From: Oscillospiraceae bacterium
GTDB lineage: Bacteria; Bacillota; Clostridia; Oscillospirales; Ruminococcaceae
Assembly (NCBI GenBank): GCA_009777725.1
Contig: WRLG01000005.1
Location: forward strand, 62,001-126,000
Direction: 5' to 3'
DNA: 64,000 bases
Position 1 is the first letter of the stretch; each line of letters starts with the position of its first letter. A model generated the notes under the pieces. That model saw only the letters and a list, made by a program, of their open reading frames with translations, had not been told where the DNA came from and ran no database searches. This document shows, in pieces, positions 25,579 through 32,724 of the stretch. A program made the translations under genes and the position numbers.

Positions 25579-26340
25579 ATGAACGATATGACCTCCGAGC
25601 AAAAGGCGGAATTGCTTTTAAGCTATAAAAAGCACGGCGGTAAGGAACTGCGGAATGAAATTGTTATACATTATATGAATATAGTGAAATACGCCGCAAT
25701 TTCAACCCGCAACATATATTTGAGCTACGCCGACAGGGAGGATATAGTAAACGAAGCGGTTATTGGCTTGATTCACTCAATAGAAAGCTTCGACCCCGAA
25801 AAAAACGTAAAATTTGAGACCTACGCCTCCGTCAAGGTGCGGGGCGCGATAATAGACTATATAAGGCGGCAGGATATTGTGCCGCGAAAAATACGCAAAT
25901 TTGCCCGTGATTACGAAGCGGCATATTCCGCACTCTATGCGGAGCTTGACAGAGAGCCCGCGCCCTTTGAAATCGCCGAGCGGATGGAACTGAAAACGGA
26001 AAAGCTTGAGGAACTCTCGGCATCCGCCGCCGCCGCTCATACACTTTCGCTGGAGGAGCTTATGCTCAACCCCGCGTTTGACTTGCCGGAGGAAGGCTCC
26101 GAGGAAGGTTTATGGTCCGCGGAGGAGCGGATACATTGCAAGGAAAAAATCAATCAGCTTGCAAAGGCGATTGAAAGCTTAACAGAGCGGCAACGCTTGA
26201 TAGTTACGCTGTACTACTACGAAAAGCTCAAATTTTCAGACATAGGAAAGGTCTTGGAATTATCGGAATCAAGAATCTGCCAAATCCATTCCGAATCGGT
26301 GGTAAGGATGAAAAAATTTATGGCGGACTATATAAATTAA
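25579..26340 (+). CDS. sigD: RNA polymerase sigma factor of the FliA/SigD (sigma-28) family
   Basis: 253 residues. Region 2 contains 'YADREDIVNEAVIGLIHSIE' and 'KFETYASVKVRGAIIDYIRR'. Region 3 follows with 'PRKIRKFARDYEAAYSALYA', and region 4 has 'LTERQRLIVTLYYYEKLKFS' then 'IGKVLELSESRICQIHSESV'. This is the FliA/WhiG/SigD layout. It should transcribe late flagellar genes (filament, chemoreceptors), none of which is in this window. Starts behind AAAGGACGG. Confidence 0.95.
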   Translation: MNDMTSEQKAELLLSYKKHGGKELRNEIVIHYMNIVKYAAISTRNIYLSYADREDIVNEAVIGLIHSIESFDPEKNVKFETYASVKVRGAIIDYIRRQDIVPRKIRKFARDYEAAYSALYAELDREPAPFEIAERMELKTEKLEELSASAAAAHTLSLEELMLNPAFDLPEEGSEEGLWSAEERIHCKEKINQLAKAIESLTERQRLIVTLYYYEKLKFSDIGKVLELSESRICQIHSESVVRMKKFMADYIN

Positions 26341-26373
26341 CAGTTAAAAATTATTATTTTTAAGGAGTATGTT

Positions 26374-27126
26374 ATGCTTAGAGGATTTTATACGGCGGCT
26401 AACGCGATTGTACATGAACAAAGGATTATTAATGTTAAGACGAATAATCTTTCCAATGTAGGGACTGCCGGATTTAAGTCGGACACCGCAATCCCCACGA
26501 CATTTGCCGAGAAAATGCTTCTGATACAAAACCGCTCTGACACCGGCGTTATACGCTACAGAACCTTGCAGGAAACCTTTACCAATTTGGAGCAGGGGAC
26601 TTGGGAGGAAACAGGCTCGCGGCTTGATATGGCGTTGAGGGGGAGCGTTTTTTTCAATATTGCCCGCGCCTCCGACGGAGAGGTTCTTTTGACCCGAAAC
26701 GGGCAGTTCAATATTGACGCGGAGGGGTATCTGGCTTTGGGCTCTTCGGGCAGGGTATTGGATGCTGCGGGCAATGAAATCATGCTGGGCACGGCGGATT
26801 TCACCGTTTCCGAGGAGGGCGTAATAACCGTTTCCGATGGCAGGGAGATTGCGCTGGGACTTACTTATGTTGATGAATATGATGATGTTTATAAAGTGGC
26901 TGACAGCCTTATGCGCCCTATGAACGGCGAGGTTATGGGCAATATTCCGCCGGACTACGAGTACGTTGTCATGCAGGGCGCGTATGAACGCTCAAATGTC
27001 AATGTAGCGCGGGAAATGACGGAGGTTATGAGCGCGCAGAGCGTAATCAGCGCAAGTGCGAACGCGCTCAAAGTAGCGAACGCCCTTAACCAGACGGCGG
27101 CGAATGAATTGATGAAGATTAATTAA
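26374..27126 (+). CDS. Flagellar rod protein, FlgF/FlhO-like
   Basis: 250 residues. The N-terminal 'RGFYTAANAIVHEQRIINVK' and 'TNNLSNVGTAGFKSD' are the rod motif. 'GSVFFNIARASDGEVLLTRN' and 'GQFNIDAEGYLALGSSGRV' form the FlgF/FlgG-type fold. The C-terminal 'QGAYERSNVNVAREMTEVMS' and helix complete the family pattern. It corresponds to B. subtilis FlhO (a FlgF/FlgG-type distal rod protein). Directly follows sigD behind AAGGAG. FlgF and FlgG are hard to separate by eye. Confidence 0.9.
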   Translation: MLRGFYTAANAIVHEQRIINVKTNNLSNVGTAGFKSDTAIPTTFAEKMLLIQNRSDTGVIRYRTLQETFTNLEQGTWEETGSRLDMALRGSVFFNIARASDGEVLLTRNGQFNIDAEGYLALGSSGRVLDAAGNEIMLGTADFTVSEEGVITVSDGREIALGLTYVDEYDDVYKVADSLMRPMNGEVMGNIPPDYEYVVMQGAYERSNVNVAREMTEVMSAQSVISASANALKVANALNQTAANELMKIN

Positions 27127-27184
27127 CTTTCGCGCATAGTTTTATACTATAACTGAGCAAAAAAACTTAGGAGATGACCCTGCT

Positions 27185-28279
27185 ATGAAATCAAGAAAAA
27201 CGCTTGCTCTGCTTCTGATTATGACGATGCTGTCCGTTTCAACGCTTTTTGCCTGCTCTTCGGACAGGGGGGCGGCGCAGAATCATGCGGCTTCGGACTA
27301 CGTTGCGGCGGAGGAAATTTCAGATACAATTCCCGATTTAACAGAACAAGAGGGAACACCCGAGCCAAGAATCACCCGCGAAGATTTTCAAGGCTTCAAG
27401 CTGACAATACTCCACACAAACGACCTGCACGGAAGACTGGAGAATGTGGCGCAATATTATACGATAATAGAACAGGTTCGCCAAGACGAGCCGAACGTGT
27501 TATTGCTTGACGGCGGCGATTTGTACAGACGCGGTCCGTATGAGCATTTAAACGGCGCGGTTGAAGTTGAAATTATGAACGCAATGGGATATGAGGCAGT
27601 TGCTTTCGGTAATAACGAGTTTCCTTTTAATGATGAGGAGCTATATGATTTGTCGGAGCATACGATTTTGAAAAATGCCGAGTTTCCCGTGCTTTTAGGC
27701 AACGTGACCTTGGACGGCGAGTATATTGAAGGCACCGAGCCGTATATTATACTTGAATATGACATTAACGGCGAGCCTGTGAAAATAGCCGTAATCGGCG
27801 TGACATCAATGAAGCCCTTGGACAGAGATTTTGACATAACGAAACGGGTTGTTTTTTCCGAGCCGGATAAAGCACTTGATGCACTGACCGAGAAAACCAA
27901 ACCGCTTTCCGATATTCAAATCGCTTTGTCCCACGCGGGGTTAGATACGGACTTGCTGATGAGAGGTGTCAGCGCAATTGTCGGGGCGGATACGCATACA
28001 AAATTAGAATCTCCGATGGTGATAACTGACGGCGACAGGTTGATTCCGGTTGTGCAAGCCGGCGGCGAGCTGGATAATTACTTAGGGCGGTTGGAGCTTT
28101 ATTTCGAGCAGGCGGACGGGGAATGGGTTTTAGTTGATTTCGATGGGTATTTATACTCTTTGGAGGGCGTTGAAGCGAATCCCGAAATTTTAGCTATACT
28201 TGAAAAATACGCCGATGAGTATCATGACCCGGCGGATATAGAATATTCTATAATGAATACCTATGAGGATGCGGCGTAG
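27185..28279 (+). CDS. Lipoprotein with a degenerate UshA-type metallophosphatase domain
   Basis: 364 residues. A lipoprotein signal peptide ends in 'LFAC' with Cys24, so it is predicted to be anchored on the outer face of the membrane. After a ~45-residue acidic linker comes a 5'-nucleotidase/UshA-like metallophosphoesterase domain: TILHTNDLHG (Asp80, His82), LLLDGGD (Asp112), FGNNEF (143-146), ALSHAG (His250), GADTHT (269-272). The family catalytic motif GNHEFD reads GNNEFP, so both the catalytic His and its partner Asp are gone, and the GHxH motif reads ADTH. The C-terminal nucleotide-binding domain is absent. It may bind but not hydrolyse, or may have altered chemistry. Its place between two rod genes is unusual. 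Confidence 0.85.
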   Translation: MKSRKTLALLLIMTMLSVSTLFACSSDRGAAQNHAASDYVAAEEISDTIPDLTEQEGTPEPRITREDFQGFKLTILHTNDLHGRLENVAQYYTIIEQVRQDEPNVLLLDGGDLYRRGPYEHLNGAVEVEIMNAMGYEAVAFGNNEFPFNDEELYDLSEHTILKNAEFPVLLGNVTLDGEYIEGTEPYIILEYDINGEPVKIAVIGVTSMKPLDRDFDITKRVVFSEPDKALDALTEKTKPLSDIQIALSHAGLDTDLLMRGVSAIVGADTHTKLESPMVITDGDRLIPVVQAGGELDNYLGRLELYFEQADGEWVLVDFDGYLYSLEGVEANPEILAILEKYADEYHDPADIEYSIMNTYEDAA

Positions 28280-28344
28280 ATAAAATGATGATGAAGCTTA
28301 TATAAAAAAAACTGCTCTTAAACAGGGGCAGGGAGGAGATAATT

Positions 28345-29073
28345 ATGGCAAACGCAGGGTTTCATGCGGCGGCTTCGGGGGTTATGGGCTATCAATCGGC
28401 TCTGGACATTACCGCCAATAATATGGCTAACGTAAATACGAACGGGTTTAAGGCATCAAGGGCTTCTTTTCAAGATATTCTTTATCACAGGTGGACGCAA
28501 AACGAGCGCGTTGACAGAGGGCACGGCATGAGGATTGACAAAACAGACTTGATGTTTGAGCAATCCGCGATTCGCGAAACGGGGCTTATGCTTGATTTTG
28601 CCGCTTTAGACGAAGGCTTTTTTGCCGTGGAAAATAACGGGCGTATTTTGTACACTAAGGACGGCAGTTTCGGTTTAACCCGAGCCGATGATGATGGCGA
28701 GTGGGAGCTCTGCGACCAAAGCGGGGGCTTTGTCCTTGACTATAACGGCGACAGGATAACAGTGCCCTTTATCGGGGACTCATCGGAAATTGACGGAGTT
28801 GCGCTGCTTGACATGGTAGGCGTTTATTCCTTTGAAAACCCTTACGGGCTGAATCAAATCGGTAATAACTATTTTGAGCAGACCCCTTCAAGCGGCGAGG
28901 CGGCGGCTGACCCCGAATTGGCTAAAAGACAAGGATTTTTGGAATCCTCCTCTACAAGCATAGGAGGGGAAATGTCAAGAATGATTGAGCACCAGCGGGC
29001 ATTTCAGCTTAACGCCGCTATGGTTAAAACCCACGGGGAAATAGGAGATGTCATAAATAATCTCAGAAATTAA
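28345..29073 (+). CDS. Flagellar rod protein, FlgG/FlhP-like
   Basis: 242 residues. 'AGFHAAASGVMGYQSALDIT' and 'ANNMANVNTNGFKASRASFQ' at the N-terminus, 'LDEGFFAVENNGRILYTKDG' in the middle, and 'RMIEHQRAFQLNAAMVKTHG' at the C-terminus match FlgG/FlgF-type distal rod proteins (B. subtilis FlhP). Together with the FlgF-like gene at 26374 it likely builds the distal rod, and the two are separated by the lipoprotein gene. It starts behind GGGAGGGAG. Confidence 0.9.
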   Translation: MANAGFHAAASGVMGYQSALDITANNMANVNTNGFKASRASFQDILYHRWTQNERVDRGHGMRIDKTDLMFEQSAIRETGLMLDFAALDEGFFAVENNGRILYTKDGSFGLTRADDDGEWELCDQSGGFVLDYNGDRITVPFIGDSSEIDGVALLDMVGVYSFENPYGLNQIGNNYFEQTPSSGEAAADPELAKRQGFLESSSTSIGGEMSRMIEHQRAFQLNAAMVKTHGEIGDVINNLRN

Positions 29074-29113
29074 GTTTTAATATAAAAAGTCCCTTTTAAA
29101 AAAGGGTGAGAGG

Positions 29114-29752
29114 ATGGTAGTATTAATTATGCCGATTAACAATGTTGAGCAATTAGGAGACCTGCACTTTGATGTTCTGAGGGAAATTGGCAGTATCGGC
29201 TCGGGGAACGCCGCCAGCGCGCTTTCGGGGTTGCTTAACTGCGAAACCAGCATCGCCGTCCCCAAGGTTACACTTTTGGATTTTAATGAAAGCGTTAATT
29301 TTTTGGGAGGACCTGAAAATATCGTTATCGGAATGTTGGTTGACATTAAGGGCGATATTACCGCGATGATGCTGTATGTTTTACAGCGCGAATTTGCGGA
29401 TAAGATGGCAAGTGCTGTTTTCGGCAGTAATATTTCCGATATTTTGAGCATGAATGAAATGGAAACATCTTTTATTTCGGAAATCGGAAACATTCTGGGG
29501 GCATCTTATATAAACGCGATAGCCCAGCTTACGGGGCTTGCAATTGATATATCCATACCGTATATGACAATTGATATGGCGGGTGCTATACTGAGTGTGC
29601 CTACGATTCATTTCGCGCAGGTAGGGGACAAGGTTTTGTTTATTGACGATTGCTTTTCAATAGGCGACGATGCAATCAAAAGCAATATGATACTTGTACC
29701 TGAGATGAAATCACTTGAAACCTTGTTTTCAAAACTCGGGGTCAATCATTAA
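29114..29752 (+). CDS. cheC: CheY-P phosphatase CheC
   Basis: 212 residues. Two helices carry CheC phosphatase sites. The second is intact: 'SEIGNILGASYINAIAQL', with Pro 22 residues after the Asn. The first reads 'REIGSIGSGNAASALSGL', where the catalytic Asn is Ser although the Pro is still 22 residues on. Only one active site is therefore expected, unlike the two in FliY here. CheC works with CheD in adaptation. GGG is 7 nt before the ATG at 29114; an ATG at 29129 is possible. Confidence 0.93.
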   Translation: MVVLIMPINNVEQLGDLHFDVLREIGSIGSGNAASALSGLLNCETSIAVPKVTLLDFNESVNFLGGPENIVIGMLVDIKGDITAMMLYVLQREFADKMASAVFGSNISDILSMNEMETSFISEIGNILGASYINAIAQLTGLAIDISIPYMTIDMAGAILSVPTIHFAQVGDKVLFIDDCFSIGDDAIKSNMILVPEMKSLETLFSKLGVNH

Positions 29753-29780
29753 ATCAGCCTCGGAAAGGTGGACAAATATT

Positions 29781-30260
29781 ATGCCAATAACCGTAGGTAT
29801 TGCGGATTTAAAAGCGGGAAAAGCCCCCGATGTTATTGTTACATACGCTTTAGGCTCTTGCGTTGGAATTTGCTTATATGACGCATCGACTAAAGTGGGC
29901 GGACTTGCTCATATTATGCTCCCGTTAAGCACAGAAGCGGCGGCTTACACCGCCGATAATAAGTATAGGTACGCAGATACAGGTATAGCAGAGTTAATTA
30001 CCCTTATGGAGCGCAAGGGTGCTTCCAAAACAAGAATGACCGCTAAAATAGCGGGCGGAGCGCAGATGTTCAGTTCAAACTCAGCTGTTTTCAATATCGG
30101 CGAACGTAACGTAATAGCCGTTCGGCAGATTTTAGCTAAAAACGGAATCCGCATTGCCGCCCAAGCAGTCGGCTCTAATTACGGGCGAACCGTATTTTTT
30201 CACACGGATAAGGGAACAATGGAGGTCCGGGCGGCAACGAAGCCTACTCAGATGATGTAG
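29781..30260 (+). CDS. cheD: Chemoreceptor glutamine deamidase CheD
   Basis: 159 residues from the ATG at 29781, which follows AAAGGTGG; the longer frame from 29715 would run back into cheC. CheD deamidates receptor Gln residues and binds CheC. Catalytic Cys is in 'YALGSCVGICLYD', the His in 'GGLAHIMLP', and 'TAKIAGGAQMF' is typical. The stop lies inside the 3' end of the convergent gene on the minus strand, giving a 17-bp overlap. It is the last gene of the long plus-strand run. Confidence 0.95.
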   Translation: MPITVGIADLKAGKAPDVIVTYALGSCVGICLYDASTKVGGLAHIMLPLSTEAAAYTADNKYRYADTGIAELITLMERKGASKTRMTAKIAGGAQMFSSNSAVFNIGERNVIAVRQILAKNGIRIAAQAVGSNYGRTVFFHTDKGTMEVRAATKPTQMM

Positions 30261-30549
30261 ATGATGTATTGTCACTTTTTGCAAGCTCGGCGACTTGGAT
30301 ATAAATCGCGGCTATAACTTGATAAAGCTCGGGCGGGATTCCCTGCCCTACATTTAACATAGTAAGCATGGCGGCGGCGGAGTCATCCCGAAAAATCGGA
30401 ACGCCGTTTTCATCCGCCAAGCTTATTATTTTTTCGGCTACCTTTCCGTGCCCGGACGCAACCACTATCGGCGTATAATCCTTTTGGGAATTATATTTAA
30501 GCGCGACCGCCGCAGTTTGAGCCTTGCGGGGCTTTTTGGATTCCTGCAT
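30244..30549 (-). CDS. FlhB C-terminal-domain homologue (FlhX/YlqH-like)
   Basis: 101 residues on the minus strand, behind AAAGGTG. It matches the cytoplasmic domain of FlhB: 'AAVALKYNSQKDYTPIVVAS' and 'GHGKVAEKIISLADENGVP', then 'LNVGQGIPPELYQVIAAIYI'. The NPTH cleavage motif is missing because the protein begins just after the equivalent position. B. subtilis YlqH and FlhX proteins in other bacteria are alike; FlhX can partly replace the cleaved FlhB C-fragment. Its 3' end overlaps cheD in convergent orientation. It is downstream of the ylqG-like gene, the same pairing as in B. subtilis. Confidence 0.88.
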   Translation of the reverse strand: MQESKKPRKAQTAAVALKYNSQKDYTPIVVASGHGKVAEKIISLADENGVPIFRDDSAAAMLTMLNVGQGIPPELYQVIAAIYIQVAELAKSDNTSSTSSE

Positions 30550-30572
30550 TGAAATTCACCTTTCCAACATAA

Positions 30573-30604
30573 AATTGTCATGAGCAATGAGCAATTGTCA
30601 ATTG
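30573..30604 (+). repeat. Heptamer repeat between the two minus-strand genes
   Basis: AATTGTCATGAGCAATGAGC followed by AATTGTCAATTG: imperfect 7-bp units (GAGCAAT, AATTGTC) in the 57-bp gap downstream of the ylqG-like gene. Confidence 0.7.
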
Positions 30605-30606
30605 CC

Positions 30607-32436
30607 CTAAACCTTTACGTTTAAGCCGCCTCGGCTGTTTCTTACCTTAGGGAATACCTGCGCTAAATCCCTGCGCTTAGTAAGCGCGCCGATTGCCGCA
30701 TTGCTTATATTATAGCCGTTGCTTTCCGCTATAACGGGAAGCATTTCCTTTAACGGAGATAATCTTTTCTCTACACCGGGTGGACACAGCAAGAGCACGT
30801 TCATGCTGTTATCATGGGTAAAGACTTCAAGCTCGAAATAACCCGTGTTTTCAACATCAAAGCACAGGAACATATGACAGCAGCGGTTATATGTTCCGCC
30901 GTCCCTGCTTTCCGCATCGGGGTCTGCCCACAATTCTCCGAACGCCTTAAAGCCGCCGAGGTCTATAGGCAGAAGGAAGTGCAGAAGCGGCGTATAAACG
31001 CCGGGCGCGGAAATCAAGCCCCCCACCATCTCGCTCTTACTCATAGCGGAAAGGCTTTTCAGAGCGGGGTCGTCCATATTTTTAATCAGAAAGTCAAACA
31101 TATTTTCAAGGGATGTCGGCGGTCTGTAGCTTATGCCTTCGCTTTTTGTCATTTCCCCTAAGATTTCATTCAGCTTTTGAGCCAGAATGATTTTATTTTC
31201 ATTATCATCTATAGAATTTACGATTAAGCCGAGCCTTTCAATAAGCGAGTTTAAGTCCTTCGTATTGTCAAAGTTTCGCAGAAGAGTATTAAGCGCGCCG
31301 CCCATGCCCTGATTGATAAGAGGCGATAAGGCTTCCCTGATTGATTCAGAGCCCTTGGACGCGTCTACTTTACCCATAAGCCTTGACAGTTCCTCCGCGC
31401 TTATCGTCCCGGCTTGGTGGCGCACGGAGGCGGCAAGGCGGTCGGTAAGCAGGGTCATAGACATTTGGGCGGATACGGAGTCGCTTTGCTTTAAAGCCGC
31501 CAGCTTAACCTCGGAGGGTAAATCCGAATTTTCAACATAGTTTATAAACGCCGATTTCAGCTTAGCCGCCTGCTCCGCGCTGTCCGCCATATTCAGCAGG
31601 GCATGAAAGCTTTCCCCTAATGCGGTATCGCTTTTATTGAAGCGCGACATATTATATATGATTAACGGGATTAGGTTTTTGGTTTGGTCGTTTAATATCA
31701 AGCTTTTTTCGGTGTGGCTCAGCAAGGAGAGTATTGTATTTTTCAGTTCAAAGAAAGTTTCCTTGTTAAGGTCGTTTGCCGCCGCGTGAAGATTTTCCGA
31801 CAGTTCTCTGCTTGAAGCGGCTTCATTGGCAAGGTATCGCAAGCCCATAGAAATCGATTGCAAGACATCATCCCGCGAATTCGCGCCGGAAGCCGCTTTC
31901 ATAAAATCAAGAACAGCGTCTAGGAACGCTTCCTTGCCCAGTCCCTGCAGGTTTGCCCCGTTTTGAGCGTTATTTGAAAGCAAGCCGCTTAAAATGCCGC
32001 GAAGTTCATCCCATAGCTTACCGCTGAATATCGTAGCCTCCGACTCTTGGCGCAGAATGTCAGCCAAAAGCTCATCGGGCTTTAACAGCACCTCTCCGGC
32101 GAATTCAGCCGCTTTGTTCAGAAGCTCCGCGCCTGCACCCTCACGCAGGGTCTGCAACGCATCGCCGCCCGCCAAGGAGCGCAAAAGCAACGCCGCCATA
32201 GCAGGATTTTTTGACACCAAGGTTTCAAGGCGGGGAAGCCCCTGCTTGTCGCGCAGGTTTTCTTCAAGCATCTGCTCGGTGCGGTCGTGCGATTTTTGCA
32301 CCTTCGTGGTGTCACCCATGTCTAAAATCTTATCGGAAAGTGCCGCTTGCTGTTCGGATTGATGTGCGCGCCCGGATAAATCAAAGGCAGGGCGAGGCTG
32401 CACGGGCGTGTTAATATGTATGAGTTCAGGCACAAA
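30607..32436 (-). CDS. Large protein in the ylqG position, possibly FliK-like
   Basis: 609 residues from a GTG at 32436, 7 nt after AGGAGGG on the minus strand; longer readings lack any site. The first ~470 residues are helical, rich in Leu/Ala/Asp/Lys/Ser and hydrophilic, with no signal peptide. The last ~130 are a compact domain with 'TPLLHFLLPIDLGGFKAFGE', 'RCCHMFLCFDVENTGYFELE' and 'VLLLCPPGVEKRLSPLKEML'. Size, composition and the C-terminal globular domain resemble hook-length-control proteins, and the partner gene encodes an FlhB C-domain. A second specificity-switch pair is a reasonable but unproven reading. Confidence 0.65.
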   Translation of the reverse strand, partial: FVPELIHINTPVQPRPAFDLSGRAHQSEQQAALSDKILDMGDTTKVQKSHDRTEQMLEENLRDKQGLPRLETLVSKNPAMAALLLRSLAGGDALQTLREGAGAELLNKAAEFAGEVLLKPDELLADILRQESEATIFSGKLWDELRGILSGLLSNNAQNGANLQGLGKEAFLDAVLDFMKAASGANSRDDVLQSISMGLRYLANEAASSRELSENLHAAANDLNKETFFELKNTILSLLSHTEKSLILNDQTKNLIPLIIYNMSRFNKSDTALGESFHALLNMADSAEQAAKLKSAFINYVENSDLPSEVKLAALKQSDSVSAQMSMTLLTDRLAASVRHQAGTISAEELSRLMGKVDASKGSESIREALSPLINQGMGGALNTLLRNFDNTKDLNSLIERLGLIVNSIDDNENKIILAQKLNEILGEMTKSEGISYRPPTSLENMFDFLIKNMDDPALKSLSAMSKSEMVGGLISAPGVYTPLLHFLLPIDLGGFKAFGELWADPDAESRDGGTYNRCCHMFLCFDVENTGYFELEVFTHDNSMNVLLLCPPGVEKRLSPLKEMLPVIAESNGYNISNAAIGALTKRRDLAQVFPKVRNSRGGLNVKV

Positions 32437-32464
32437 ATACCCTCCTACTTTTAGGTATATATGT

Positions 32465-32500
32465 AAAATTAACAATTTTTTTAATTGTTTTGTTAATTTT
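32465..32500 (+). promoter_or_regulatory. 10-bp perfect inverted repeat upstream of the ylqG-like gene
   Basis: AAAATTAACA (32465-32474) and TGTTAATTTT (32491-32500) are perfect inverted copies 16 bp apart, 30-60 bp upstream of the minus-strand GTG. It could be an operator or a 5'-UTR hairpin. The divergent cheA promoter is 60 bp further on. Confidence 0.45.
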
Positions 32501-32558
32501 TAACGAAAATAGGCTGAAATCTTTTTTGTCTATATTACTATTATATTTCATTTTGGGC

Positions 32559-32587
32559 TTGAAGTAAAGAGTTTTTTATAGTATAAT
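32559..32587 (+). promoter_or_regulatory. Sigma-A-like promoter of the cheA-cheW-cheR-cheB operon
   Basis: TTGAAG (32559-32564), 17 bp, TATAAT (32582-32587). About 135 bp of leader precede the cheA ATG. The shape is the same as the fla/che promoter at 2221, including a preceding GGGC. No sigma-28 consensus was seen here. Confidence 0.65.
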
Positions 32588-32724
32588 TAAAAATATACAT
32601 ATTACACAATAGAAGCCCCTTAGATTTAGCGCGCTGTTTTAAAACAAATTTTAATATATTCACAGGCAAGCGTTTGAGGCGGGAGATTTTTCGCGCCAAG
32701 CGCAGGAAAGGAAGGTTTTTCTTT

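Noticed and set aside
30814-31161. Plus-strand frame inside the ylqG-like gene
   Set aside because: Lies wholly within a convincing minus-strand gene with a strong ribosome binding site; no recognisable product.
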